From positions 1-64,000 of the forward strand of contig NZ_ATXH01000009.1 of NCBI RefSeq assembly GCF_000421585.1: a stretch of DNA of 64,000 nt. The letters are read 5' to 3'. This DNA comes from Thermodesulfatator atlanticus DSM 21156 (GTDB taxonomy: Bacteria > Desulfobacterota > Thermodesulfobacteria > Thermodesulfobacteriales > Thermodesulfatatoraceae). This document shows, in pieces, positions 44,521 through 53,905 of the stretch. Positions within the stretch are counted from its first letter, which is position 1. Each line of letters starts with the position of its first letter. The position numbers and the translations under genes were made by a program. Below the pieces are notes generated by a model. It searched no databases, was not told the DNA's origin, and saw nothing but the letters and a program-made list of their open reading frames with translations.

Positions 44521-45570
44521 ATGAGGATTGCCCAAGTATCACCTTTACATGAAAGCGTGCCTCCCAAATTATACGGTGGCACCGAAAGGGTAGTGCATTA
44601 TTTGACTGAAGAGCTTGTGAAAATGGGCCATGAGGTAACGCTTTTTGCGTCTGGCGATTCTGAAACCTCTGCCAAGCTTATTCCCTGCACAGAAAGATCT
44701 CTTCGTCTGGATCCACAGGTAAAAGATACTCTGGCTCATCATATCATCATGCTTGAAAAAGTAGCCAAACTTGCCAAAAACTTTGACATTATTCATTTCC
44801 ATATTGACTACATCCATTTTCCATTAATGCGGCGCCTGGGAGTCCCTTACGTAACTACTCTTCATGGTCGACTCGATATTCCAGATTTAAAACCCCTTTT
44901 TGAGGAGTTCTCAGATGCACCGGTTATTTCCATTTCCAACGCTCAGCGTACACCTTTGCCCCATGCTCGTTGGGTAGCCACGGTTTACCACGGACTTCCA
45001 GAAAATCTCTATCAGTTTCATCCCAAGGGAGGAAACTATCTAGCCTTTCTTGGAAGAATATCTCCTGAAAAGCGCCCTGACCGGGCTATCCAAATTGCCG
45101 AACGCGTAGGGATGAAGCTCCTCATTGCTGCTAAAGTTGATCAAGCAGACCGTGCTTATTATGAATCTGTAATCAAACCACTCCTTAAAAGTCCCTGGGT
45201 TGAATTTATCGGAGAGATAAACGATCGCGAAAAAGACGAATTTTTAGGAAATGCCTACGCCCTTGTCTTCCCGATTGACTGGCCAGAGCCTTTTGGCCTG
45301 GTGATGATAGAATCCATGGCCTGTGGTACCCCGGTAATTGCCTGGCGTTGTGGTTCTGTGCCTGAAGTAATCGAAGACGGTGTCTCTGGGTTCATCGTAG
45401 AAAGCATGGACGAGGCGGTGGCTGCGGTTGAAAAAGTAGCAACGCTTAATAGACTCAACTGCCGCAAGGCTTTTGAAAGACGTTTTACTGCCAAAGTCAT
45501 GGCCCAAAATTATCTCAACGTTTACGAAAAAGTCCTTCAGGCTGAAAGGACTTTGCTTAAGGTGGCATGA
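44521..45570 (+). CDS. Glycosyltransferase family 4 (GT-B fold)
   Basis: The 349-residue protein has an N-terminal acceptor domain (VSPLHESVPPKLYGGTERVVHYLTEEL near the start) and a C-terminal donor domain with FLGRISPEKRPDRAIQIAERVG (about 178) and PEPFGLVMIESMACGTPVIAW (about 257-277, the EX7E motif). It transfers an activated sugar; the substrate is not clear. It overlaps by 4 bases the following debranching-type hydrolase, a pairing often seen in bacteria that make or turn over glycogen-like or compatible-solute sugars. Confidence 0.88.
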   Translation: MRIAQVSPLHESVPPKLYGGTERVVHYLTEELVKMGHEVTLFASGDSETSAKLIPCTERSLRLDPQVKDTLAHHIIMLEKVAKLAKNFDIIHFHIDYIHFPLMRRLGVPYVTTLHGRLDIPDLKPLFEEFSDAPVISISNAQRTPLPHARWVATVYHGLPENLYQFHPKGGNYLAFLGRISPEKRPDRAIQIAERVGMKLLIAAKVDQADRAYYESVIKPLLKSPWVEFIGEINDREKDEFLGNAYALVFPIDWPEPFGLVMIESMACGTPVIAWRCGSVPEVIEDGVSGFIVESMDEAVAAVEKVATLNRLNCRKAFERRFTAKVMAQNYLNVYEKVLQAERTLLKVA

Positions 45571-47726
45571 AAGAATGCATAACTAAACCAAAACCGCAAA
45601 AATTTTATATTTTGGCTACTTCTCCGGGCCTCCCCAAAGAGGCCCTTACTTTAAAACATGGGGATTCTTTCGCCCTTTTTGATCCCTACGGAGATATTCG
45701 CCAGGAAGGCTTGGGAGAACAGGGAATATACCACTGTGGCACACGCTTTCTTTCGAGGCTTGAGCTTCACTTTTGTCATGCAAGGCCTTTTTTGCTCAAC
45801 TCCTCTACCACCCGCGACAATCTTATGGTGGTAAGTGACCTTACCAATCCGGACTTAATGCTTGAGGGAGAAGAATTCCTGCCCCGAGGAAGCGTTCATA
45901 TTTTGCGGCAAAAATTTCTTTACCAAGGAGTATGTTACGAAGCGATACGTGTGGCTAACTTTTCTCCTTGCAAAATCCACCTGCCTTTGAGCATTTTCTT
46001 TGACGCGGATTTTATCGATATTTTCGAGATAAGGGGAACCAGGCGGCGCAAAAGAGGGAAATTTTTCACGCAGGAGATAAAAGACGAGCAAGTAGTTTTT
46101 AAGTATCTGGGCCTTGATGGGAAATTAAGAAAAACAAAGATTGTCTTTGATCCGGCTCCAGCAGAATTAAAACCCGATTATGCCCTTTTTTATCTTGAGC
46201 TTGCACCCAAAGAAAAAAAGAATCTATTTCTGGTAATTGCCTGTCTCATGGAAGACGAAGAAGATATTTTGCCTTTTACCAAGGCCTATCTGGCAAACAG
46301 ACAGGAGTTAAAAAGGCTTTACCGTGAGTCCTGTCGGGTAAGCACCACTCATGAACATTTCAATGCCTGGCTTAAAAGATCAGCAAGCGACATTTTCATG
46401 ATGCTCACGCACACCCCTTATGGGCTTTATCCCTATGCCGGGATCCCTTGGTTTAATACCTTTTTTGGGCGCGACGGCATTATCACTGCCCTTGAATGCC
46501 TCTGGCTAAATCCAGACATTGCAAGGGGGGTTCTAAAATTTTTAGCTGCAACCCAGGCTCAAGAACTTGACCCTGATGCCGATGCTGAACCAGGAAAGAT
46601 TATTCATGAGATGCGTTTTGGAGAGATGGCAGCCACAGGTGAAATTCCATTTGGAAGGTATTACGGCACTATTGACGCCACACCGCTTTTTATTGTACTT
46701 GCGGGAGAATATTTTGAACGCACCCGGGACCTGGCTTTTATTAAAGATATCTGGCCCAATCTTGAAGCTGCCTACCTGTGGATGAAACAATACGGCGACC
46801 TGGATAACGATGCTTTTCTAGAATACCAGGCATTAGAAGAAGGTTTAGTAAACAAAGGCTGGAAGGATTCACACGACAGCGTATTTCACGCTGATGGCAC
46901 TATGGCCAAACACCCTATAGCGCTGGTGGAAGTGCAGGCCTATGCCTACCTTGCCTACCTTAGCCTGGCGAAACTGGCCAGACTTCTCGGAAACCCTCGC
47001 TTTGCTTCTCAGCTGGAAGAAGAGGCCCTTGTTTTGAAAAAAAACTTTTTGAGAGCCTTTTGGGATGAAGAATTAAACACCTTTGTTTTGGCCTTGGACG
47101 GCGATAAAAGGCCCTGTCGGGTATGCACTTCCAATGCTGGCCACGTTCTTTTCGGAGACTTGGCAGAAGAAAGACAGGCCTTTTTGACAGTGGAAAAACT
47201 TTTTAGCAAAGAAATGTTTTCAGGCTGGGGTATTCGCACCCTTTCCTCTAAAGAAGTTTTATACAACCCGGTTTCTTATCATAACGGTTCTGTCTGGCCC
47301 CATGATAATGCCATTATTGCTCTTGGCCTTGCTCGTTACGGCCTTAAGCACTTTATCAATAAGATGCTTGGGGCCTTCAGTGAAGCAAGCCTTTATTTCC
47401 CGTATCACCGGATGCCTGAGCTTTTTTGCGGTTTTAGTCGACGCCCAGATCAAGGGCCTATTCCCTATCCTGTGGCGTGTAATCCACAAGCCTGGGCTGC
47501 CGGGGCCGTTTTCATGATGCTTTCCGCTGCCCTTGGGCTTAAGTTCACCGAAAGAGGACTCTGTTTTTGCCGACCTTCTTTGCCTAAGTTTTTGAGACAG
47601 GTGAGAATACGCAACTTGCTTGTTAACGGGTATCACATCGACTTTGACGTGATAAATCATGATACCGACGTGACCATCAATATTTTGCGCAAACCCAAGG
47701 GGATAGAGATTATGGTCTTGAAATAA
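45567..47726 (+). CDS. Glycogen debranching-type amylo-alpha-1,6-glucosidase (GDE N-terminal + MGH1/GH63-like)
   Basis: The 719-residue protein has an N-terminal GDE beta domain (about 25-230: DSFALFDPYGDIRQEGLGEQGIYHCGTRFLS is not split by indels) and a C-terminal (alpha/alpha)6 hydrolase domain. The hydrolase motifs are GIPWFNTFFGRDGIITALE (about 291-309), EMRFGEMA, LVNKGWKDSHDS with the acid/base Asp region and PVSYHNGSVWPHDNA. It probably removes alpha-1,6 branches or hydrolyses related alpha-glucosides. It is translationally coupled to the GT4 gene. Its 3' end overlaps lpxB by 17 bases, tail to tail. Confidence 0.88.
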   Translation: MKECITKPKPQKFYILATSPGLPKEALTLKHGDSFALFDPYGDIRQEGLGEQGIYHCGTRFLSRLELHFCHARPFLLNSSTTRDNLMVVSDLTNPDLMLEGEEFLPRGSVHILRQKFLYQGVCYEAIRVANFSPCKIHLPLSIFFDADFIDIFEIRGTRRRKRGKFFTQEIKDEQVVFKYLGLDGKLRKTKIVFDPAPAELKPDYALFYLELAPKEKKNLFLVIACLMEDEEDILPFTKAYLANRQELKRLYRESCRVSTTHEHFNAWLKRSASDIFMMLTHTPYGLYPYAGIPWFNTFFGRDGIITALECLWLNPDIARGVLKFLAATQAQELDPDADAEPGKIIHEMRFGEMAATGEIPFGRYYGTIDATPLFIVLAGEYFERTRDLAFIKDIWPNLEAAYLWMKQYGDLDNDAFLEYQALEEGLVNKGWKDSHDSVFHADGTMAKHPIALVEVQAYAYLAYLSLAKLARLLGNPRFASQLEEEALVLKKNFLRAFWDEELNTFVLALDGDKRPCRVCTSNAGHVLFGDLAEERQAFLTVEKLFSKEMFSGWGIRTLSSKEVLYNPVSYHNGSVWPHDNAIIALGLARYGLKHFINKMLGAFSEASLYFPYHRMPELFCGFSRRPDQGPIPYPVACNPQAWAAGAVFMMLSAALGLKFTERGLCFCRPSLPKFLRQVRIRNLLVNGYHIDFDVINHDTDVTINILRKPKGIEIMVLK

Positions 47727-48876
47727 GAAACTTTGCCTGAGGAAGAAGGCCTGCCGCAAGTTCCGCTGCCCGCCAAGAGGCACCTCCCGGGCCCAAGGTT
47801 TCTTTTATTTGAGAAAGCCCTTTTCGCACCTTATCTGCATAGTTTTTGTCTTCCAGGAACTTGAGCAACGCCTCAGCAAGATTATCAGGGGTTGCTTTTT
47901 CTTGAAGCAGTTCAGGGACTACTTCTTTTCCTGCCAAGAGATTGGGAAGACTGGCATAGGGTACCTTAACAAGCCTTTTGGCTAGAAGATAACTTAGTTT
48001 TCCCATTTTATAGGCCACTACCATGGGGACTCCCACAATCGTTGCTTCGAGGGTTACTGTGCCTGAAGCTACCATTATGGCCTCTGATTGGGCCATAACT
48101 TCGTACTGGTATCCCTTAACAACTTTAACGGCAGGGTTTTTTATTTTGGGGATTAGATCATCATCAATGCCTTCTGCCTTGACAATTACTCCTTGTATTC
48201 CTGGACGGCGATATTTTATTTTTTCAAAAGCTTCCAGAAATAGCGGCAGAAGAGTTCTTATTTCCCTTGGTCTGCTTCCAGGGAAGATCCCAATTAAAGG
48301 TTTGGCAAGATTAAGCCCTGCCAGGCGAAAGAAGGTTTTTCTATTCAGCGCAGGCCTTACCACGTCAATCAGAGGATGACCAACGAAATGGACCTCATAG
48401 CCGAATTTTTGGTAAAAATCCACTTCAAAGGGAAGCACTACCGCCATGCGATCCACTACTTTTTTGATGAGTTTCACGCGTCTTGTGCGCCAGGCCCAGA
48501 TTTGAGGGCTGATGTAGTAAAAGACCGGGATCCCAAAGCGCTTAGCCATACGGGCAAGCCGCAAGTTGAACTCGGGAAAATCTATCAATACCAAAAGAGC
48601 CGGGGGATTTTTGCTAAAGTGTTCTTTAATGCGGCGGAAAATAGCGATAATTTTGCGAACCTCTTGCCAAGAAGGGAGTCCCATGATGGCCAGGCTCTCT
48701 GCGGGATAAAGGCATTGAAGCCCGGCAGCTCTAAGTTTGGGCCCTCCAATTCCTACGGCATGAAGATGCGGGACAATTTCGCGCAAGGCTCTCAGGAAAG
48801 AAGCCCCGTGGAGATCCCCTGAGGCCTCTCCTGCCACTAAGAAGACATGCAGTGTCGTATCAGGTCCGGCAGACAA
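47710..48876 (-). CDS. lpxB: Lipid-A-disaccharide synthase LpxB
   Basis: LpxB joins UDP-2,3-diacylglucosamine and lipid X into the lipid A disaccharide. The 388-residue GT19 enzyme shows VAGEASGDLHGA near the start, GLPSWQEVRKI, YYISPQIWAWRTRR, PFEVDFYQ, FVGHPLID, FPGSRPREI and SGTVTLEATIVGVPMVV in family order. It overlaps the upstream oxidoreductase gene by 40 bases. It closes the lipid A cluster. Confidence 0.95.
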   Translation of the reverse strand: MSAGPDTTLHVFLVAGEASGDLHGASFLRALREIVPHLHAVGIGGPKLRAAGLQCLYPAESLAIMGLPSWQEVRKIIAIFRRIKEHFSKNPPALLVLIDFPEFNLRLARMAKRFGIPVFYYISPQIWAWRTRRVKLIKKVVDRMAVVLPFEVDFYQKFGYEVHFVGHPLIDVVRPALNRKTFFRLAGLNLAKPLIGIFPGSRPREIRTLLPLFLEAFEKIKYRRPGIQGVIVKAEGIDDDLIPKIKNPAVKVVKGYQYEVMAQSEAIMVASGTVTLEATIVGVPMVVAYKMGKLSYLLAKRLVKVPYASLPNLLAGKEVVPELLQEKATPDNLAEALLKFLEDKNYADKVRKGLSQIKETLGPGGASWRAAELAAGLLPQAKFLISRP

Positions 48877-49826
48877 GATCCTTCTCTCGCGAGAAAATGT
48901 GCTTTTTGCTTTTCGATTTCTTTCTTGATCCGAAAGGCAAGCTCAAGGGCTTCAAAGCCATCTTCGCCACTGACAGGAGGATGTTTTCCCGTTTTAACGG
49001 CTTCGATAAAAGCACAAATTTCTTCAAACAACGGGTCAGGATTGGGAAATTTTTCAGGATCAGGGAGCTGGCCATTGTTAGTCTTAGAAAGCTCAACATA
49101 GGTGAAAGTGCTCTCTAGGGTATCAGCTGCAAGATAAGCCCCTTCCTGATAAACCCTAAAAGAACGGGCAGGTTTTAAGGCTATACGGCTTGCCGTCAGA
49201 TTGGCCACCATGCCGTTTTTAAAATGAATCCTGACGCTGGCGAGATCTATTTTGTCTGTGATAACCGGTGCCCCTGCGGCTTGAAGTTCTTTTATTTCGT
49301 CACCTACAATAGTGAGCATGAGATCGATATCGTGGATCATAAGATCAAGGATGACATCTACATCAAGACAACGTGCGGAGTATTTTGATACCCTATGGGC
49401 TTCAATAAAACGGGGATTTTTCACCTTAGATAAGAGTTTTTTAATGGCTGGGTTAAAGCGTTCAATATGGCCCACCTGAAGAATAAGCCCTAGTTCTTTG
49501 GCAAGTGAAACAAGCTTGCGGGCTTCTTCTGGCGTGCTTGCCAGGGGTTTTTCCACAAAAACATGGCAACCTGCATAAAGAGCCGCCTTCGCAACTTCAA
49601 AGTGATAAACCGTAGGAACAACTATTGAGACCGCATCAACCAAGGGTAGTACTTCCTGATAGTCATAAAATGCCTTGGTATTACATTCTTTGGCTACCGC
49701 ATTGGCACGCTCTCGCAGTACGTCCACTACTCCCACTAACTCGGCTTCAGGCAGTTTGGCCAATTTTTGAGCGTGAAAGCGGCCAAGATGGCCCACCCCT
49801 ATCACTGCAATGCGCACTTTACTCAT
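48837..49826 (-). CDS. Gfo/Idh/MocA-family oxidoreductase
   Basis: The 329-residue protein has an N-terminal Rossmann domain (AVIGVGHLGRFHAQKLAKLPEAE near residue 7-29), VVPTVYHFEVA, EKPLASTPEEA with the conserved Lys and the C-terminal GFO domain with DLMIHDIDLMLTIVG. Such genes sit between lpxI/lpxA and lpxB in many Deltaproteobacteria. A role in sugar-nucleotide modification of lipid A precursors is possible but not shown. It overlaps both neighbours. Confidence 0.88.
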   Translation of the reverse strand: MSKVRIAVIGVGHLGRFHAQKLAKLPEAELVGVVDVLRERANAVAKECNTKAFYDYQEVLPLVDAVSIVVPTVYHFEVAKAALYAGCHVFVEKPLASTPEEARKLVSLAKELGLILQVGHIERFNPAIKKLLSKVKNPRFIEAHRVSKYSARCLDVDVILDLMIHDIDLMLTIVGDEIKELQAAGAPVITDKIDLASVRIHFKNGMVANLTASRIALKPARSFRVYQEGAYLAADTLESTFTYVELSKTNNGQLPDPEKFPNPDPLFEEICAFIEAVKTGKHPPVSGEDGFEALELAFRIKKEIEKQKAHFLAREGSCLPDLIRHCMSS

Positions 49827-50619
49827 ATCGAACTCCCACCACCACTATACCGTTCTTATCAGCTAAAGACAAAGCCTCTTCCCGATTAAAAAAAAGCGAA
49901 CGGTGTGCTTCAAGGGCCAACACCTTGGCACGCGCGGCTATCATTTCTTTGATGGTATCTAACCCTGCTGAAGGCAGATCAAAACGGGGATCCTGCGTGG
50001 GCTTGAATACTTTGACTACTACGGTGTCTTTAAGTAGCTTTCCGGCCCTTGCTATGGTAGCGTCTGTGCCTTCAAGGGCCTCAACCGCAACAACCATGCG
50101 GTCTTTCACTACTACGCATTGGCCTATATCGAGCTCTCCAATGGCCTTTGCAATGGAAAAACCGTAAATAATGTCTTCAAGCTGCTTTTTATTGGGTTTT
50201 TTTCTGGTCAAGATCCCTGCTGGTGTAAGCAACTCAGGCAGGTACTTGGTAGGGGAGATGACCTTTGCACCGGTTTTTTCTATTTCTTCCGCTGCAAGGC
50301 GCAAAATATCGTCGTCGTTTCTGGTGCGCAGTTTGCGCCAGAGCAGTATTGTTTTGAGGTCTGGTTTGGCTTCTGAAATCACTTTGCTTTTACGAATGCG
50401 CCCGGCAAAGGCTACTTCCTGAGCGTCATTTTCCTTAAGAACCTTAAGGAGTTTCCCAAATTTGGTAAGGGGCAGTACGTAATATTTGTCTGCAAATTGT
50501 GCCAGGCTGTGGTTGGCATGGCCATTAAAAGTTACCACTAGCAAAGGTTTTCCGGCTTCCTTTACGGCTTTGGCAAATAGTAAAGGATATTGTCCTTCTC
50601 CAGCAATAAGGGCTATCAT
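49819..50619 (-). CDS. lpxI: UDP-2,3-diacylglucosamine pyrophosphatase LpxI (DUF1009)
   Basis: LpxI hydrolyses UDP-diacylglucosamine to lipid X and UMP, replacing LpxH. The 266-residue protein matches DUF1009: IAGEGQYPLLFAKAVKEAG at the start, LRTRNDDDILRLAAEEIEKTG, GFSIAKAIGELDIGQCVVV, EALEGTDATIARAG and KVFKPTQDPRFDLPSAGLDTI with the catalytic Asp/Asn positions. It lies directly after lpxA. Confidence 0.95.
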   Translation of the reverse strand: MIALIAGEGQYPLLFAKAVKEAGKPLLVVTFNGHANHSLAQFADKYYVLPLTKFGKLLKVLKENDAQEVAFAGRIRKSKVISEAKPDLKTILLWRKLRTRNDDDILRLAAEEIEKTGAKVISPTKYLPELLTPAGILTRKKPNKKQLEDIIYGFSIAKAIGELDIGQCVVVKDRMVVAVEALEGTDATIARAGKLLKDTVVVKVFKPTQDPRFDLPSAGLDTIKEMIAARAKVLALEAHRSLFFNREEALSLADKNGIVVVGVRYE

Positions 50620-50634
50620 TTTGTGTTAAGCTTT

Positions 50635-51426
50635 TTATTCTCCTAAGGCTTTACGTATAGCGCCGCGTTTTGAGTCTTCTTTGAGAAAAGCTACAAATTT
50701 TTGCACTATATCGTCTTCAGGGAAACTTTCTTCAATTCTCGCAAGGGCTTCTTTTAACGTTCCTTCGCGCAGGTAAATTTTAAGGGCTTTGCTAAGCTTG
50801 CGAATAGCGTCTGAAGAAAGCTTTGCCCGCCTAAGCCCCACCAAATTGAGCCCGACAATCTTTGCTGGACTGCCAAAAACCCTCACAAAAGGCGGGACGT
50901 CTTTGTCCACCCCGCTTAAGCCGGCAACAAAAGAAAGCTCTCCTAGCCGACAGAACTGATGCACAGCAGAGTTTCCACCGATAACCACCCCTTTTCCAAT
51001 TTTTACATGACCACCCAGGTTCACGGTGTTGGTGAGGATTACTTCATCGGCAAGCACACAATCATGGCCCACGTGGGCATAAGCCATAATAAAGCACCTG
51101 TTGCCAATGCGGGTAAGGCCTTGATCAAGGGTGGTGCCCCGGTGGATAGAAGCATATTCCCGTATGATATTTTCGTCGCCTATTTCTACACGGGTACCAC
51201 GCCCCTGGCAGGCAAGATGCTGAGGGGCAGCTCCAATAGTGACAAAAGGGCCAATTTGATTTTTTTTGCCAATTGTTGTCCCTTCGTAGATGATGGCGTA
51301 GGGGCCGACAGAAGTGCCATCGCCAATAATGACGTTTTTTTCAATTATGGCGCCAGGGCCAATAGTTACGTCTTCTCCCAATTCTGCTGAAGGGTCAACT
51401 ATTGCTTGCGGATGAATCTCTGCCAT
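50635..51426 (-). CDS. lpxA: UDP-N-acetylglucosamine acyltransferase LpxA
   Basis: LpxA adds the first acyl chain in lipid A synthesis. The 263-residue protein is a left-handed beta-helix with hexapeptide repeats over the first 190 residues (HPQAIVDPSAELGEDVTIGPGA). It contains MAYAHVGHDCVL with the catalytic His, and has a helical C-terminus. The ATG at 51426 overlaps the fabZ stop (TAATG), the usual fabZ-lpxA arrangement. Confidence 0.96.
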   Translation of the reverse strand: MAEIHPQAIVDPSAELGEDVTIGPGAIIEKNVIIGDGTSVGPYAIIYEGTTIGKKNQIGPFVTIGAAPQHLACQGRGTRVEIGDENIIREYASIHRGTTLDQGLTRIGNRCFIMAYAHVGHDCVLADEVILTNTVNLGGHVKIGKGVVIGGNSAVHQFCRLGELSFVAGLSGVDKDVPPFVRVFGSPAKIVGLNLVGLRRAKLSSDAIRKLSKALKIYLREGTLKEALARIEESFPEDDIVQKFVAFLKEDSKRGAIRKALGE

Positions 51427-51860
51427 TAGCGCACCGCCGCTATTACTTCTGCTTCGCAAACAAGTTTATCGCCAACAAAGGCTTTGCCACTAGTGCGATG
51501 GATATTTCGCTTTGATTTGATACCTTCTATCACCATGCGCACCGTGTCTCCCGGATAAACAGGGGCACGAAACCTTGCCTTTTCTATCCCGGCAAAGAAA
51601 AATAGCCTGTCCTGGTATTCTGGTTTCATTTTTTTAAAGAAGATAATGCCGACCTGCGCAAGGGCCTCTACTAAAATCACCCCAGGCACTACCGGCTCAC
51701 CGGGGAAATGTCCCTGGAAGAACTGCTCATTCCAGGTAAAACACTTTATAGCTTCAATCATCGGTACTTCGGGATCAAGTTTTACAACCCTGTCCACAAA
51801 AAGAAACGGAAACCTATGTGGCAAAAGCTCAAGGATCTCCTTATGATCAATCGTTATCAT
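51426..51860 (-). CDS. fabZ: 3-hydroxyacyl-[ACP] dehydratase FabZ
   Basis: FabZ dehydrates 3-hydroxyacyl-ACP and competes with LpxA for 3-hydroxyacyl chains. The 144-residue hot-dog protein has [13 protein letters not shown] with the catalytic His and [20 protein letters not shown] with the catalytic Glu. The ATG at 51860 is chosen for its AGGAG seven bases upstream; the longer start at 51875 lacks a site. It overlaps the lpxD end by 14 bases. Confidence 0.96.
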   Translation of the reverse strand: MITIDHKEILELLPHRFPFLFVDRVVKLDPEVPMIEAIKCFTWNEQFFQGHFPGEPVVPGVILVEALAQVGIIFFKKMKPEYQDRLFFFAGIEKARFRAPVYPGDTVRMVIEGIKSKRNIHRTSGKAFVGDKLVCEAEVIAAVR

Positions 51861-52881
51861 GGACTTTCTCCTCAAGTTCTTTTAATCTTGCTCTAAGTTC
51901 GCGGATTTCTTTTATCAGATCCGGAAGCTTTTCGTAAGCAGCCACACAGCGCCGCCATTTGGCGATTTCCATGGCTGGGGCTCCTGCTACGGCTTTGCCT
52001 GGTGGTACTTCTTTGGCAATGCCTGCTTTGGCCGCGACAATGGCTCTTTCCCCGACATGGTTGGATACCCCTGCCTGGCCACCCATCATTACAAAATCGC
52101 CGATTCTCACGCTTCCTGTGATGCCCACCTGCCCTGCAAAAACGCAAGCCTTACCAATACGCACGTTATGGGCAATCTGAACCAGGTTGTCTATCTTGCT
52201 TCCGGCACCAATGCTGGTCACCCCAAAAGTGGCACGATCGACAGTGGTGTTGGCGCCGATTTCAACTTCTTCGCCAATTTCAACCCTGCCAAAATGCGGA
52301 ATCTTTAAATGCTTTCCTTCTTCCTGGGCATAGCCAAAACCATCAGCGCCAATTACTGCTCCGGCATGTACGATGGCGTTATTAGCAATTTTGGTGCGGG
52401 GGTAAATAACCGCGTTGGGATAAATGACTGTGCCTTCTCCGATTTCAGCCCCCTGACCTACGTAAACACCGGGATAAAGAATAGCCCCTGCTTTTATCTT
52501 GGCCCCCCGAGCCACATAAACAAAGGGATATATGCTCGCTTCTTCGTGGATTTCAGCTCCTTCTTCGATAAAGGCCAGAGAACTTACGCCTTTGGGATGC
52601 TCTGGTTCTTCATAAAAAAGCCAAGCAACTTTGGCCAGTGCTGCCCGAACGTTGGGTACCACCAAGAAACTTTTTCCGCTAAGTCTTTGAAGAAGATTCG
52701 GAGGGATGATAAGGGCCTTTGCCTTTGATTTTTGTGCTGCTTCTACAAACCTTCCTGTCTCCACAAAAGAAAGGTCAGTTTCCTCTGCAAGGTCAAGGGC
52801 AGTTACGCCTGAAACTTCTAAATCTTCGCCTTCTAATTTTGCACCTATTAAACTGGCAAGTTCACTTAGTTTCTTTTTCAA
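51847..52881 (-). CDS. lpxD: UDP-3-O-acylglucosamine N-acyltransferase LpxD
   Basis: LpxD adds the N-linked acyl chain. The 344-residue protein has the N-terminal uridine-binding domain ([22 protein letters not shown]), a beta-helix with many hexapeptide repeats ([21 protein letters not shown] and further), [19 protein letters not shown], the catalytic His region [13 protein letters not shown] and a C-terminal helix. It starts the core lpxD-fabZ-lpxA-lpxI run, 61 bases after the thiouridylase-like gene. Confidence 0.96.
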   Translation of the reverse strand: MKKKLSELASLIGAKLEGEDLEVSGVTALDLAEETDLSFVETGRFVEAAQKSKAKALIIPPNLLQRLSGKSFLVVPNVRAALAKVAWLFYEEPEHPKGVSSLAFIEEGAEIHEEASIYPFVYVARGAKIKAGAILYPGVYVGQGAEIGEGTVIYPNAVIYPRTKIANNAIVHAGAVIGADGFGYAQEEGKHLKIPHFGRVEIGEEVEIGANTTVDRATFGVTSIGAGSKIDNLVQIAHNVRIGKACVFAGQVGITGSVRIGDFVMMGGQAGVSNHVGERAIVAAKAGIAKEVPPGKAVAGAPAMEIAKWRRCVAAYEKLPDLIKEIRELRARLKELEEKVHDND

Positions 52882-52942
52882 TTGCGTGCCCCTTTTGTTT
52901 TTTTGTCATCATACAATCCCTAGAAGAACTGGCCAATTCTTC

Positions 52943-53905
52943 TTAAACCAGAATAATATTTTCTTCTCCGTTTGAAATTATTCGTACCGCGACATTTTCA
53001 TTTTTGCGGGCTTTTGGTGCGTATTTTTTTACTAACTTGGCTCCTTCTAAAAGATCGTCTTTGCAAAGTATTAAAAAGATCCCAGTTGGGCCAGGGAAAT
53101 CGCGCAGTTTAAGTATGGTGTCACCGGGTTCACTAAGTGTTTTAATGCGCTCGTTTTCTTCGGCATCACGCCCTAAAACAAGCCAACTTCCGTGAGGCAG
53201 CTCAAAATGCCTGCCAAAGGTGAGTAGCTCTGCTTCTTTGGGAGTTACCTCTTCTTCTTTTTCGAAAAAACGTTTAATTCGCGGCGCAAGGGATGGATCT
53301 GTTAAAAGGCACCCCCCAGCAGGAGAAGGAATTTTTTTTAGGCCCAATTCTTTAGCAAGGGCGAGCTGGCGTTTGCGCCCACGACCTGCAATATCAAGTA
53401 GTTTTGACCTATCAACAAGCCCTTCACGCTCCGGCTTGGTTTCTTTTAGTTTCAAGGCACAAAGAGGCCTAAGCAAAATATCTTCCACCTGGGCTTGTTT
53501 TTCAATGTGGCGTAAAATATTGCGCAACTGACTCATAGGACGTTGTCCAACCACTTCACCGGTTGCCAAAAACTGAGCAGAAACGTGAGGAAGCATCTTT
53601 TTGGCATGTTTTAGCATAAGGATCTTGCAATCAATACACGGATTGAACTGTGAACCGTAACCGTGTGGCGGCTTCTTTAACATTGCCAAGTATTCTTTGG
53701 TTATGTCCTTTATTATGCCACGGTGAAATCCAAATTCCTCACGGACATAAGTGTCAAATTCTTTTTCTTTTCCTTTCCATTTCCAGCCAAAAAAAGGAGT
53801 GATAAAACGCACGGCGTAAACTTCGATACCTTGTAAGGCAAGGATTTTGCCGGCCAAAATGCTATCAAGGCCCTCTGAGAAAAGTAAAAGCGCGCGGGCC
53901 TTCAT
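52943..53905 (-). CDS. MnmA/ThiI-like tRNA thiolation protein with altered PP-loop
   Basis: The 320-residue protein resembles the short MnmA/ThiI-like proteins of Deltaproteobacteria. It has an N-terminal ATP-pyrophosphatase loop FSEGLDSILAGKIL (usual form SGGxDS, so one Gly is Glu), NPCIDCKILMLKHA with a CX2C pair, FLATGEVVGQRPMSQ and SPAGGCLLTDP with a candidate catalytic Cys. The C-terminal part (about 215-315) resembles an NFACT-R-like RNA-binding domain. It probably thiolates tRNA uridine, but the exact position is unclear. Its start overlaps the recN stop. Confidence 0.72.
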   Translation of the reverse strand: MKARALLLFSEGLDSILAGKILALQGIEVYAVRFITPFFGWKWKGKEKEFDTYVREEFGFHRGIIKDITKEYLAMLKKPPHGYGSQFNPCIDCKILMLKHAKKMLPHVSAQFLATGEVVGQRPMSQLRNILRHIEKQAQVEDILLRPLCALKLKETKPEREGLVDRSKLLDIAGRGRKRQLALAKELGLKKIPSPAGGCLLTDPSLAPRIKRFFEKEEEVTPKEAELLTFGRHFELPHGSWLVLGRDAEENERIKTLSEPGDTILKLRDFPGPTGIFLILCKDDLLEGAKLVKKYAPKARKNENVAVRIISNGEENIILV

